Source: Erythrobacter sp. QSSC1-22B
Lineage (GTDB): Bacteria > Pseudomonadota > Alphaproteobacteria > Sphingomonadales > Sphingomonadaceae
Direction of reading: 5' to 3'
Length of the DNA: 64,000 bases
Assembly: GCF_001678665.1 (NCBI RefSeq)
Contig: NZ_LZRP01000006.1
Location: 124,001-188,000, forward strand
Shown piece after piece: positions 18,532 through 27,531 of this stretch (within the stretch, counting starts at the first letter, position 1; every line of letters starts with the position of its first letter). Made by a program: the position numbers and the translations under genes. Below the pieces are notes generated by a model. It had not been told where the DNA came from. It made no database searches and saw nothing but the letters and a program-made list of their open reading frames with translations.

Positions 18532-19311
18532 TTATTGGCCCCGGTCCGGATGAGTATCCCTATCAGTCCAGTCGCCGGCAAGCGCCATCCACACCGCCAG
18601 CGCGGCGAGCGCGGCGGTCTCGGCGCGCAAGATGCGCGGGCCCAGCGAGACGGGGACGGCCTGCGGCAGCGCCCGGATCGCGGCGCGCTCCTGGTCGTCG
18701 AAGCCGCCTTCTGGGCCGATCAGGAACCCGGCGCAGGCCGATGGGGTGCTGCCGATTGCTTCGGCCAGCCGCATCCCGCCGTTCTCGTCGGCGAAATAGA
18801 GCGCGCGGGTCTCGGGCCAGTCGGCCAGCAGCGCCGCGAGCTTCACCGGTTCGGCCAGCTCGGGCAGCGCGGTGCGCGCGCATTGCTCGGACGCTTCGGT
18901 GACGATGGCGCGCGCACGTTCGGGGTTGAGCTTGTCGGCGACGCAGCGGCGAGTCACCACCGGGGCGATCCGCGCGACCCCCAGCTCGGTTGCTTTTTCC
19001 AGCACCAGATCGAAGCGGTCCTTCTTGATCAGCGCCGGGCACAGCCAAATATCGGGCACCATCTCGCGTTCCCGCAGCAGTTCGACCGCTTCGAGCGCGA
19101 CGCTGCGCTTGCCCGCCTCGACCACGCGCGCGGCCCATTCGCCGGTCGCATCGTCGCAGAGTACCACCGGATCGCCCGCGCCAACTCGCATCACCCGCGA
19201 GAGGTAATGCGCCTGCGGTCCCTCGATCGTGACCTGCGCGCCGGGGTGGAGCGTATCGGCGACGAACAGGCGCGGTGCACTCTTGGGGGGCCAGGCGGGG
19301 GTTGCGGGCAT
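18532..19311 (-). CDS. rsmE: 16S rRNA (uracil-1498-N3)-methyltransferase
   Basis: 259-residue SPOUT-family methyltransferase modifying U1498 of 16S rRNA in the decoding region. The PUA-like N-terminal domain (RLFVAD...HYLSRVMR) is followed by the knot domain with PALIKKDRFDLVLEKATELGV, the SAM-binding FLIGPEGGFDDQE and the closing LGPRILRAETAALAAL. The frame is open to 19338; the ATG at 19311 (MPATPAW) is preferred because it fits the usual N-terminus. rsmE beside gshA is a recurrent alphaproteobacterial arrangement, and ubiA diverges from it here. Confidence 0.92.
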   Translation of the reverse strand: MPATPAWPPKSAPRLFVADTLHPGAQVTIEGPQAHYLSRVMRVGAGDPVVLCDDATGEWAARVVEAGKRSVALEAVELLREREMVPDIWLCPALIKKDRFDLVLEKATELGVARIAPVVTRRCVADKLNPERARAIVTEASEQCARTALPELAEPVKLAALLADWPETRALYFADENGGMRLAEAIGSTPSACAGFLIGPEGGFDDQERAAIRALPQAVPVSLGPRILRAETAALAALAVWMALAGDWTDRDTHPDRGQ

Positions 19312-19440
19312 ATGGTTTCCTCTATCGCCATTCGTCATTCGCCGCGAAAGCCGGAATCCTGCCGGTTTTCAACCATCGCGGCAAAGAAAGCGCGGCCCCC
19401 GCCTTCGCGGAGGCGGCGCAATTGGCTACGGGATTGCACT

Positions 19441-20343
19441 ATGAGCGAAACGATAGTTCCCGACAGCGAACACCGCGGGCTGATCGCGCGGCTGCCGCAA
19501 GGCCCGCGCGATCTGGCGCAACTGGCGCGGTTCGACCGGCCGATCGGCTGGTGGCTGTTGTTCTGGCCCTGCGCCTGGGGAGTGTGGCTGGCGGGCGCGG
19601 GCTGGCAACTGGTGCTGCTCGCCTGGCTGCTGCTGGGCGCGATCGCGATGCGCGGGGCGGGCTGCGTCTACAACGACATCGTCGACGCCGATCTCGACCG
19701 GCAGGTCGCGCGCACCGCCGCGCGCCCGGTGGCGAGCGGGCGGGTGTCCAGGAAGCTTGCCTGGGTCTGGCTGCTGGCACTGTGTGCGGTCGGCCTCGCG
19801 GTGCTGCTGCAATTGCGCGGGCTGGCACAGGGCGTGGCGCTGGCGAGCCTTGCGATGGTCGCCGCCTATCCCTTTATGAAACGGATCACTTGGTGGCCGC
19901 AGGCCTGGCTGGGGCTGGTGTTCAGCTGGGGCCTGCTGGTCGGCTGGACCCAATTGCGCGCCGACAATTGGGACGCGCTGGCGGCGTTCTATGGCGGCGC
20001 GGTGCTGTGGGTGGTGGGCTACGACACGATCTACGCGCTGCAGGACCGCGAGGACGATGCGCTGGTCGGCATCCGCTCGAGCGCGCTGCGGCTGGGTGCG
20101 CGCGTCAAGCCGGGGGTGGCGCTGTTCTATGCCGGGGCGCTGGCGCTGTGGGCCTTTGGCTTCTGGCTGCTGCGCGGGGACTGGCTGGCGTTGCTGGCGC
20201 TGCTGCCCGCGGCGGGACATCTGGGCTGGCAGGTGGCGACGCTCGATCCGCAGGACCCTGCCAACCCGCTCGAGCGCTTCCGTTCCAACCGCTGGGCCGG
20301 GGCGCTGGTGGCAGCGGCGTGTTTCGTCGTCGGCAATGCCTGA
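19441..20343 (+). CDS. ubiA: 4-hydroxybenzoate polyprenyltransferase
   Basis: 300-residue inner-membrane prenyltransferase of ubiquinone synthesis. Both Asp-rich, Mg-diphosphate-binding loops are visible: NDIVDADLDRQVARTAARP and YALQDREDDALVGIRSSA. Eight or nine hydrophobic helices alternate with them. The frame is open far upstream, but that part is the shadow of rsmE; ATG 19441 is the start. The gene diverges from rsmE and lies nine bases ahead of the YedK gene. Confidence 0.93.
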   Translation: MSETIVPDSEHRGLIARLPQGPRDLAQLARFDRPIGWWLLFWPCAWGVWLAGAGWQLVLLAWLLLGAIAMRGAGCVYNDIVDADLDRQVARTAARPVASGRVSRKLAWVWLLALCAVGLAVLLQLRGLAQGVALASLAMVAAYPFMKRITWWPQAWLGLVFSWGLLVGWTQLRADNWDALAAFYGGAVLWVVGYDTIYALQDREDDALVGIRSSALRLGARVKPGVALFYAGALALWAFGFWLLRGDWLALLALLPAAGHLGWQVATLDPQDPANPLERFRSNRWAGALVAAACFVVGNA

Positions 20344-20352
20344 AGTACGGCG

Positions 20353-20973
20353 ATGTGCAACCTCTACCGCATGACAAAAAACAAGGCCGAGGTCGCGGCG
20401 TGGTTCGATGCGGTCGATACGCTCGGCGGCGCCAATTTCGCCGATGAGGTCTTCCCCGGCTATCCGGGGCTGGTGGTCGCCGGGGGAAACTTGCGCAGCA
20501 TGGTCTGGGGCTTCCCGCTCCAGCGCAAGGACAAGACCGGCCAGCCGCTCAAGCCCAAGCCGGTCAACAATGCGCGCAGCGACAAGCTTGATGGTTTCTT
20601 CTGGAGGCAATCCTTCGAGCAGCGTCGCTGCCTGATCCCGCTGACCGCCTGGGCGGAGGCGGAAGGTCCCTCGGGGAGCAAGACCCGCAGCTGGATGAGC
20701 CTGCCGGGCGGGGAATTGTTCGCGGTGGCGGGGATCTGGCGCCCGAGCGACGAATGGGGCGCGGTCTATTCGATGGTAATGACCGAGGCCGAAGGGCCCG
20801 CCGCCGCGATCCACTCGCGAATGCCGGTGGTGCTGGCGCGCGAGGATCAGGCGCTGTGGACCTCGGGCGCGCCCGATCAGGCGCGGGCGCTGTGCAGTGC
20901 GTGGTCGGGCGATCTGACGATCGACCGCAGCGGCGAGCCCTGGTCAGGCCGTGGACAAGTCGCGCTGCTGTGA
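20353..20973 (+). CDS. SOS response-associated peptidase family protein (YedK/HMCES)
   Basis: 206-residue SRAP-domain protein that forms a covalent thiazolidine crosslink with abasic sites in single-stranded DNA. The catalytic cysteine is C2 (M-C-N-L-Y), exposed after Met removal. The conserved NARSDK (residue about 73), RCLIPLTAWAEAEG and IHSRMPVVL elements are all present, with the histidine in the last. Placed nine bases after ubiA, it may share that transcript. Confidence 0.9.
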   Translation: MCNLYRMTKNKAEVAAWFDAVDTLGGANFADEVFPGYPGLVVAGGNLRSMVWGFPLQRKDKTGQPLKPKPVNNARSDKLDGFFWRQSFEQRRCLIPLTAWAEAEGPSGSKTRSWMSLPGGELFAVAGIWRPSDEWGAVYSMVMTEAEGPAAAIHSRMPVVLAREDQALWTSGAPDQARALCSAWSGDLTIDRSGEPWSGRGQVALL

Positions 20974-21019
20974 CCCGCGCCGCTTGAGCGAATCGCCCAC
21001 GCCTGCCTAGTCTGACGTC

Positions 21020-21349
21020 ATGACGAACACCTTCACCGCGCTTTCCGATCCCACCCGCCGCAAGCTGCTCGACCGGCTGAGCGAGGCGGGCGGGCTGACG
21101 CTCGGGCAATTGGGTGAAGGCCTGCCGATGACGCGGCAGGCGGTGGCCAAGCACCTCGCGGTGCTCGAGGCGGCCGAACTGGTCGCCAGCCACCGCGACG
21201 GGCGCTGCAAGCGGCACTATCTCAACCCGATGCCATTGGCGAAGCTCGCGCGGCGCTGGCTGGGGCAATTCGAGACGGTGCCGCTTGCCGCGCTGGCCGG
21301 CTATGAAGGCCCGGTTGCGGCGTCGGGTGCGGAAGCGATGGCTTCGTAG
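21020..21349 (+). CDS. ArsR family winged-helix regulator
   Basis: 109-residue winged helix-turn-helix protein. The core reads LSDPTRRKLLDRLSEAGGLTLGQLGEGLPMTRQAVAKHLAVLEAAELVASHRDGR, which matches the ArsR/SmtB subgroup lacking the metal-binding cysteines (often paired with SRPBCC-domain genes). No cognate partner gene follows. Instead it overlaps the convergent VOC gene by 49 bases, an unusually long convergent overlap. Confidence 0.87.
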   Translation: MTNTFTALSDPTRRKLLDRLSEAGGLTLGQLGEGLPMTRQAVAKHLAVLEAAELVASHRDGRCKRHYLNPMPLAKLARRWLGQFETVPLAALAGYEGPVAASGAEAMAS

Positions 21350-21711
21350 CTGACCACTTCGAATTCGATTCCGTCCCAGTCGAAGAAATAGAACCGTCTG
21401 CCCGGCTCGTAATCATCGTGGCCGAAGGGCTCGAGCACATGGTTCTTCACGACCGCCTCAGCGGCGTCGAGATCGTCGACCACGAAGGCGATATGGTTGA
21501 GCGGCTGGCCCTTGGTGTAATCACCATGGACTTGGTCGCCGGTGTAGAGCGCGAGGTAGCAGTCCTTGTTGCCGATATGGACCGAGCGGCCGTATTTGAG
21601 CGAAGGCCCCCGCCAGCGCTCCTTCCAGCCGAGCATGGCGGTCAGCAGCGCGGCGCTGCGTTCGGGGTCGGTGACCGAGATATTGGCGTGTTCGAGATAA
21701 CCCTTCGGCAT
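21301..21711 (-). CDS. VOC family (glyoxalase/bleomycin-resistance fold) protein
   Basis: 136-residue vicinal-oxygen-chelate protein. Two beta-alpha-beta-beta-beta modules are visible: LEHANISVTDPERSAALLTAMLGWKERWR and LNHIAFVVDDLDAAEAVVKNHV, with candidate metal ligands H8, H73 and E125 (GIEFEVVSYE). It is probably a lyase/dioxygenase or a binding protein for a redox-cycling or electrophilic compound. It lies downstream of a SoxR-type promoter shared with the divergent soxR, so it is probably induced by redox-active compounds. Confidence 0.85.
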   Translation of the reverse strand: MPKGYLEHANISVTDPERSAALLTAMLGWKERWRGPSLKYGRSVHIGNKDCYLALYTGDQVHGDYTKGQPLNHIAFVVDDLDAAEAVVKNHVLEPFGHDDYEPGRRFYFFDWDGIEFEVVSYEAIASAPDAATGPS

Positions 21712-21769
21712 CGGTGTTCTCCGTGCTTGCGTGACGCACGGTGCGGCCGCTTCGGAAACGTTGCCGAGG

Positions 21770-21800
21770 TCGATACGATCTCAAGCTCACTTGAGGTCAA
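21770..21800 (-). promoter_or_regulatory. SoxR operator inside a 19-bp-spaced promoter
   Basis: The inverted repeat CTCAAG-ctca-CTTGAG (21780-21795) matches the E. coli soxS operator. Read toward the VOC gene, it lies exactly between a -35 TTGACC (21795-21800) and a -10 TATCGA (21770-21775) with a 19-bp spacer, the stretched spacing that MerR-family activators untwist. The -10 ends about 58 bases from the VOC start. soxR itself starts at 21828 on the other side. Confidence 0.85.
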
Positions 21801-21827
21801 GCATTTTTTGCGCTAGCGGCGGATCCG

Positions 21828-22265
21828 ATGAACCCCACCGACCTTCTCTCGATCGGCGAGCTGGCGCGCCGCACCGGTCTCTCGGTCTCGGCGATCCGTT
21901 TCTACGAGGACAAGGGGCTGATCGCGCCGCTGCGCACCGCGGGCAACCAGCGCCGCTTCCTGCGCAGCGATATCCGCCGGCTGAGCTTCATCCTGATCGT
22001 CCAGCGGCTCGGGCTCTCGCTCGAGGAAATCGGCGAACACCTGCGCGCGCTGCCACAGGGACGCACGCCGAGCAGTTTCGACTGGTGGAAGATCAGCGAG
22101 GCGATCCGCGGCGGGCTCGACAAACGGATCGCGCAATTGCAGGCAGTGCGCGACAATCTCGATGGCTGCATCGGCTGCGGCTGTCTCAGCCTCAAGACCT
22201 GCAAGCTCTACAACCCCGACGATGTCGCCGCGCAGGGCGGGCCGGGGCCGCGCATCCTGCGCTAG
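21828..22265 (+). CDS. soxR: Redox-sensitive transcriptional activator SoxR
   Basis: 145-residue MerR-family activator. The N-terminal winged helix reads LSIGELARRTGLSVSAIRFYEDKGLI, followed by the dimerisation helix, then the [2Fe-2S] ligand loop C-x2-C-x-C-x5-C seen as CIGCGCLSLKTC. The spacing is identical to that of E. coli SoxR. In non-enteric bacteria SoxR usually controls a few detoxification genes directly rather than soxS; here the adjacent divergent VOC gene carries the operator. Confidence 0.95.
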   Translation: MNPTDLLSIGELARRTGLSVSAIRFYEDKGLIAPLRTAGNQRRFLRSDIRRLSFILIVQRLGLSLEEIGEHLRALPQGRTPSSFDWWKISEAIRGGLDKRIAQLQAVRDNLDGCIGCGCLSLKTCKLYNPDDVAAQGGPGPRILR

Positions 22266-22272
22266 TCGGGGG

Positions 22273-22800
22273 TCACTCTTCCGGGCCAAGCTCCGGATCG
22301 AGGTCGCGGGGGCGGGTGAAATGCACCAGCGTGCCGCAGCCCTCGGTGATATCCGCCCAATCCTCGATCGCGAGCTCGAACACCGCGAAGCTGGCGGTGG
22401 GGAACTTGGCCTTGGCCTCGTCGAACAGATCGTTCTCGGCGCCCGGTGCGACGAGCTGGAGGACCATATCCGCCAGCCCGGGATTATGGCCTGCGAGCAG
22501 CAGCGCATCTCCGTCGCCGCCGAATTCGCGGATCACTTCGCAGATCGTTTCGGTCGAAGCGAGATAGAGCCGCCGGTCCCATTGCGGATCCAGATCGGGG
22601 AGCGCCTCGGCGAGCGTCATCTTCACCCGCTCTGCGGGGCTGGCGACCAGCTTTTCCCAGGCGGTGCCCTGCGTGCGGATATGCTTGCCCATCAGCCGCG
22701 CCCCGCGCTTGCCGCGCGCGTTGAGCCCGCGATCGAAATCGCGCTTGTCCGCATCCGACCAGTCGGACTTGGCGTGGCGGATGAGCCCGAGAGTCTTCAC
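22273..22800 (-). CDS. SixA-like histidine phosphatase
   Basis: 175-residue member of the histidine phosphatase superfamily, SixA-type. The phospho-acceptor RHG-like motif is L-I-R-H-A-K-S-D-W at residues 6-14. The second conserved histidine is in LLAGHNPGLAD. SixA removes phosphate from phosphohistidine residues, mainly in PTS-Ntr or phosphorelay proteins. The ATG overlaps the end of the upstream helicase gene by four bases, implying coupled translation. Confidence 0.85.
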   Translation of the reverse strand: MKTLGLIRHAKSDWSDADKRDFDRGLNARGKRGARLMGKHIRTQGTAWEKLVASPAERVKMTLAEALPDLDPQWDRRLYLASTETICEVIREFGGDGDALLLAGHNPGLADMVLQLVAPGAENDLFDEAKAKFPTASFAVFELAIEDWADITEGCGTLVHFTRPRDLDPELGPEE

Positions 22801-25559
22801 TGCGTGTCCGCCTGTTGCTGTTCCATGCCGATCATTGCCTGCGCTCCAACACCTTGCGCGACTCGCTGTAAAGCCTCTTCGAGCGTCAGGCGTATGACCG
22901 GCGCGCCCGGCGGGAAGGCGGACAGCAGCCTTGTCGGGAAGGCCGCAGACAGCACCACGAAATGGCCCGAATCATCGCGGGTGCGGATCAGGCGCCCGAA
23001 AGCCTGCGCCAGCCGCGAACGGATGATCCGGTCGTCGAACCCCTTGGCGCCGCCGGGTTCGCCCGCCGCCGCGGCGCGGCGTGCGCGGTGGAGGATGGTC
23101 GGACGCGGCCAGGGGGTGCTTTCCATCACCACGCAGCGCAAGGAGCGGCCGGGGACATCGACCCCATCGCGCAGGGCATCGGTGCCCAGCAGGCTGGCGC
23201 GCGGGTCATCGCGGAAGATATCGGTCAGCGTGCCGGTGTCGATCGGATCGACATGCTGTGCGTAGAGCGGGAGACCCGCCCGCGCCAGCCGGTCGGCGAT
23301 CCGCCCGTGGACCGCGCGCATCCGCCGGATCGCGGTGAATAACCCCAGCACCCCGCCATCCGAGGCCTCGATCAGCCGCGAATAGGCGCCCGCCAAGCCT
23401 GCGATGTCGCCGCGCTTGATATCGGTGACGATCAGCACCTCGGCGCGGCTGGCGTAGTCGAACGGGCTGTCGGACTGCGCGGTGCGCGGCACGAGATCGA
23501 GATGCGGCGCCCCGCTGCGCGCGATCGCGCCCGGCCAGTCGGGGCCGCTCTCGTCGCGATCGGTCAGCGTCGCGCTGGTCAGCATCACCCCGTGGGCCGG
23601 TTCGAGCACCACCTTGGCGAAGGGTTTCATCGGGTCGAGCCAGTGGCGGTGGACGCCGATGTCGAACTCGCGCGCATCATTGCGATCGACCGCCAGCCAG
23701 TCGACGAAATCGGGGTCCGCAGGCCCGCCCAGCCGCGCCAGCAGTGCTTCCCACGCGGCGAGCAGGTCGATCCGCCAGGCGAGCGAATGGCGCGCGCCCT
23801 CGATCCGCGCGCGGCCCTGGCCGTCGAGCCAGTCGGGCGCATCCTCGAGAACCGCTTCGAGCCGACCGGCGAGCTTGAGCAATGGCTGGCGGATCGCGGC
23901 GAGCGCCTGCGCCGCCAGCCCCGCCGCCTCGACCAGTTCGCCCGGAAGCTGCGCGGTTTCGGTTTCGATGCCGTAGCCCGCTTCCTGCCCGCTTTCGTCG
24001 CGCGCATAGGTGGTGGTGCGGACCTGCGCGAGCAGCGCCTCGACCGGCCCTGCGGGCATGGCCTCGGCCAGCCGCCCGAGCCAGCCTTCGGAGGGCAGCG
24101 CCTGCGCCGCCTCGACCGCCGCCTCGATCGCCTCGCCGCCGGCCTCGTCATAGCTCGCGACATCGGCAAGCCGCGCCGCCAGCCCGCGCCGCCGCCCGCG
24201 GCTGGTGCGTTCCGGGCCGACGATCCAGCGGCGAAGCTCGATCGCCTCGTTGCCGGTCAGCCCGGCGGCGAAGATTGAATCGGCGGCGTCGAAAACATGG
24301 TGCCCTTCGTCGAAGACGATCCGCGTCGGTCGGCCCGAAATGTCGCGCCCGCGCGCGGCGTTAACCATCACCAGCGCATGGTTGGCGATCACCAGATCGG
24401 CCTGCGCCGCGGCGCGCGCGCTGCGTTCGATGAAGCATTTGCGGTAGTGCGGGCAACCGGCATAGATGCATTCGCCGCGCTGGTCGGTGAGCGCCGCGAT
24501 CCCGCGCTTGCGGAACAGCGTGCCCAGCCAGCCGGGCAGATCGCCGCCGATCATGTCGCCATCGCTGCTGTAGGCCGCCCAGCGCGCCACCAGCTGCGCG
24601 AGGATCGCGGGGCGCCCCGAAAAGCCGCCCTGCAGCGCATCCTCGAGATTGAGCAGACACAGGTAGTTCTCGCGGCCCTTGCGCACCACCACCGGGGGCG
24701 AACCGTCGGGACGGGCGGCGGGCCAGGCGCGGGTGCTTTCCTGGCGCAATTGGCGCTGGAGGTTCTTGGTGTAGGTCGAAACCCACACCGTCCCGCCCGA
24801 ACGCTCGGCCCAGAGCGAGGCGGGGGCGAGATAGCCCAGCGTCTTGCCGATCCCGGTCCCGGCCTGCGCCAGCAGAACATGCGGACGCTTGTTCTTGTCG
24901 CGGGGCGCGAAAATACCGCCGGCGCCGCGCGAGAACTGGCGCTGCCCCTCGCGCCGCTCGGCGCCTTCGCCGGTCAGCCGTTCGAGCTGGCCCTCGACCT
25001 CGAGCTCGTCGAGCAGGACCTGTTGCGGCTGCGCGCGTTCGGGCGCTTCCTCCCATTCGGGGAGCCGGGCGAACAACCATTTCTCCGCGCGTTCGGGCTG
25101 GCGGATATGGGGGGCGAGCACCTGCGCCCAGGGCCAGCGCAGCCGCGCGAGCGACTGGAGCGCGGACCAGGCGCCCTCGCGCTCGGCCCAGTCCGGGCTT
25201 TCGCAAGTTGCGACCAGCGCCGCACCGGCCTGCTGGAGCAGCAGCGGCACCGCGTCGTCGCTGGTTGGCTCCTCCAGCCCCAGCGCATGCGCCAGCCCCT
25301 TGGGCGTGGGGACACAGAACTTTGCCGGATGGACGAAGGCGAAGAGTTCCAGCAGGTCGAGCCCCGAGAGATCGGGATAGCCCAGCCGGCTTGCCACCAG
25401 CGGCGCGTTGAGCAGCAGCAGCGGGGTATCCGCGGCCGCCATCACCGCCTCGCCCTTCGAACAGCCGCGCGTGGCGCCGCCCGCGACCTGCGGCGCGTCG
25501 CGCAGCCAGGTCCCGGCGTGGCTGGCATGCAGCGCTGGAAGGGGGAGGGTATTCGCCAT
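22797..25559 (-). CDS. DinG/XPD-like ATP-dependent DNA helicase
   Basis: About 920 residues of a superfamily 2 Fe-S helicase. Walker A is QAGTGIGKT (about residue 231-239). The Fe-S cluster cysteines are in YLCLLN and CIYAGCPHYRKC. The DEAH-type box is FDEGHHVFD, and motif VI is QAFGRLIRT. The N-terminal 200 residues are extra to the helicase core and unassigned. A GTG at 25601 would add 14 residues; the ATG at 25559 is used. It is coupled to the SixA-like gene. The probable role is DNA repair or resolution of R-loops and roadblocks. Confidence 0.88.
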   Translation of the reverse strand: MANTLPLPALHASHAGTWLRDAPQVAGGATRGCSKGEAVMAAADTPLLLLNAPLVASRLGYPDLSGLDLLELFAFVHPAKFCVPTPKGLAHALGLEEPTSDDAVPLLLQQAGAALVATCESPDWAEREGAWSALQSLARLRWPWAQVLAPHIRQPERAEKWLFARLPEWEEAPERAQPQQVLLDELEVEGQLERLTGEGAERREGQRQFSRGAGGIFAPRDKNKRPHVLLAQAGTGIGKTLGYLAPASLWAERSGGTVWVSTYTKNLQRQLRQESTRAWPAARPDGSPPVVVRKGRENYLCLLNLEDALQGGFSGRPAILAQLVARWAAYSSDGDMIGGDLPGWLGTLFRKRGIAALTDQRGECIYAGCPHYRKCFIERSARAAAQADLVIANHALVMVNAARGRDISGRPTRIVFDEGHHVFDAADSIFAAGLTGNEAIELRRWIVGPERTSRGRRRGLAARLADVASYDEAGGEAIEAAVEAAQALPSEGWLGRLAEAMPAGPVEALLAQVRTTTYARDESGQEAGYGIETETAQLPGELVEAAGLAAQALAAIRQPLLKLAGRLEAVLEDAPDWLDGQGRARIEGARHSLAWRIDLLAAWEALLARLGGPADPDFVDWLAVDRNDAREFDIGVHRHWLDPMKPFAKVVLEPAHGVMLTSATLTDRDESGPDWPGAIARSGAPHLDLVPRTAQSDSPFDYASRAEVLIVTDIKRGDIAGLAGAYSRLIEASDGGVLGLFTAIRRMRAVHGRIADRLARAGLPLYAQHVDPIDTGTLTDIFRDDPRASLLGTDALRDGVDVPGRSLRCVVMESTPWPRPTILHRARRAAAAGEPGGAKGFDDRIIRSRLAQAFGRLIRTRDDSGHFVVLSAAFPTRLLSAFPPGAPVIRLTLEEALQRVAQGVGAQAMIGMEQQQADTQ

Positions 25560-25619
25560 GGGCGAGAATGCTATGGAAATGGCAGAACGAAAAGTAAACA
25601 CGCCCGCGCGGTGTCGTGC

Positions 25620-27428
25620 TCAGAAGAACAGGATGATCCCCAAGCATGAGGCAATGCCGACGATGATGTTCATCGGCACGCCGATCTTGACGAAATCGAT
25701 GAAGCGGTAATTCGCCGCGCCATAGGCGAGCGTATTGGTCTGGTAGCCGATCGGCGTGGCAAAGCTGGCGCTGGCGCCAAACATCACCGCCACGATCAGC
25801 GGTCGCGGATCGATACCGAGATTGTTTGCCAGCGCGATGACGATCGGCGTCATGATGACCGCGATGGCATTGTTGGTGACGGCTTCGGTGAGGACGCTGG
25901 TGAGCGCGTAAATGCCGAACAGCAGCAGGATCGGCGAGGCGCCGCGCAACAGCGGTTCGATTTCGGCCACCAGAAGCTCGACGGTGCCCGCGTTCTGCAA
26001 CCCGATCCCGAAGGCGATCATCGCAAAGATCAGAACCAGCGTATTGCCATCGATCGAACGCCAGGCTTCTTCGGGTTCGATGCAGCGGGATACGAGGACC
26101 AGCGCCACACCCACCAGCGCGAGCGCGACGATCGGCAGGTCGAACAGCGCCGCGCCGAGCACTACCAGCGCAAGCGTGCCGATAGCGATGGGGGCTTTGG
26201 TACGCCGGAAAGCAGCGGTTTCCGCGACCTCGACATCGGTCAAGTCGATATTCGACTGGAGCGACTGGATCGAATCGCCGCTGCCCGCGATGAGCAGGCG
26301 ATCGCCCGCGCGCACTCTGGCGCTGGACAGATCGGGACCGGCGAGATGCCGCGGGCGGGCAAGGCCCAGCACCCGGACGCGAAGCTTCGAGAGCAGCGGG
26401 ATCTCGGCCAGCCGGCGGCCGATGATCGGGTGGGTCGAGGACACCACCGCCTCGATCAGCTTGAGGTCGCGCGGGCGATCCTTCCCCGAAGTCGCGACCC
26501 CGCCGCCGACGCCGGTCAGGCCGACCCGAAAATCGATCGCTTCGGCCAGCGAGGTCAGTTCCGCGGGGCTGGCGGCGACGATCAGTCGGTCGCCTCCCGC
26601 GAGGACCAGCATGCCGACATTGTTGCGGATCGTTTCTGCCCCGCGCATCACGCCGACGATTCGAACGCCCGGTCGGCGGGAGAGCGCGGTTCGGCCGACT
26701 TCCTGGCCGACGAGAGCGCTGTCGCGGTTGAGCTCGAGCGTCGAGAGATAGGCTTCGCTTTCCGTGAGCTCATCGCCCGCTTCTTCGTCGCGGGCGGGGA
26801 GCAGGAAGGGGCCGAGCACCAGCAGGGCAACGAACCCGGCAGTGGCCGTGATCAGGCCCACTCCGGTGATTTCGAAAATGCCGAAAGCGGCCTGACCCTG
26901 TTCGCGTGCGACCCCGTCGACGAGCAAATTGGTCGAGGTGCCGATCAGGGTCATCGTCCCTCCCAGGATCGAGATGTAGGACAGCGGAATCATGAATTTG
27001 GTCGCCGCGACCTTCATCACCCGGGCCAGCCGCTTCATGATCGGGATCATGACGATCACCACCGGGGTGTTGTTCATGAAGGCCGAAGCGACGAAAGTGC
27101 CGGCACCGATTTCCGCGATAGCGAGCCGCGGCTTGCGCAGGGTTCGTCGGATGATGATCCCGGAGATTTCCTCCAGCGCGCCCGTGCGCAGCAAGGCCCC
27201 GCTGAGCACGAACATCGCCCCGATGGTGATCGGCGCGCTGTTGCTGAAGGCCGAAACGATATCGTTGGGAGGCAGGAAACCGAGGACCATCATCAGGATC
27301 GCCCCGCACACCGCCACGGTAACCGGCGGTCGGCGCTCGAGTGCAAAAGCCACGAACAGGGCGATCAGCAGGACCAGCCCGACGATCGGCGCTGCTCCCG
27401 GCGTGACAGCTAAGAAAAGTGGTTCCAA
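25620..27428 (-). CDS. SLC13/DASS family permease with RCK-C domains
   Basis: 602-residue divalent anion:Na+ symporter-like protein. Hydrophobic helices flank a soluble middle section (about residues 210-370) containing two TrkA-C (RCK_C) domains, as in the sulfate/dicarboxylate-type bacterial SLC13 proteins. The signatures FMNNTPVVIVMIPI and GTSTNLLVDG in the first half, and TNNAIAVIMTPI in the second, form the paired SNT-type substrate sites. The transported anion (sulfate or dicarboxylate) is not determined. It is divergent from lysS. Confidence 0.88.
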   Translation of the reverse strand: MEPLFLAVTPGAAPIVGLVLLIALFVAFALERRPPVTVAVCGAILMMVLGFLPPNDIVSAFSNSAPITIGAMFVLSGALLRTGALEEISGIIIRRTLRKPRLAIAEIGAGTFVASAFMNNTPVVIVMIPIMKRLARVMKVAATKFMIPLSYISILGGTMTLIGTSTNLLVDGVAREQGQAAFGIFEITGVGLITATAGFVALLVLGPFLLPARDEEAGDELTESEAYLSTLELNRDSALVGQEVGRTALSRRPGVRIVGVMRGAETIRNNVGMLVLAGGDRLIVAASPAELTSLAEAIDFRVGLTGVGGGVATSGKDRPRDLKLIEAVVSSTHPIIGRRLAEIPLLSKLRVRVLGLARPRHLAGPDLSSARVRAGDRLLIAGSGDSIQSLQSNIDLTDVEVAETAAFRRTKAPIAIGTLALVVLGAALFDLPIVALALVGVALVLVSRCIEPEEAWRSIDGNTLVLIFAMIAFGIGLQNAGTVELLVAEIEPLLRGASPILLLFGIYALTSVLTEAVTNNAIAVIMTPIVIALANNLGIDPRPLIVAVMFGASASFATPIGYQTNTLAYGAANYRFIDFVKIGVPMNIIVGIASCLGIILFF

Positions 27429-27531
27429 GCGTCGGTCCGATCGTTCGGTGCGGCCGCGAATGGCAAGCCGAGGCAGTATTATGGGGTGTGGCCGCTTGCA
27501 ATCCTAGCGGGAAAACGCAATTCGCCGCATC

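Noticed and set aside
16892..18553. 553-residue plus-strand frame opposite gshA
   Set aside because: Shadow of the clearly conserved glutamate-cysteine ligase.
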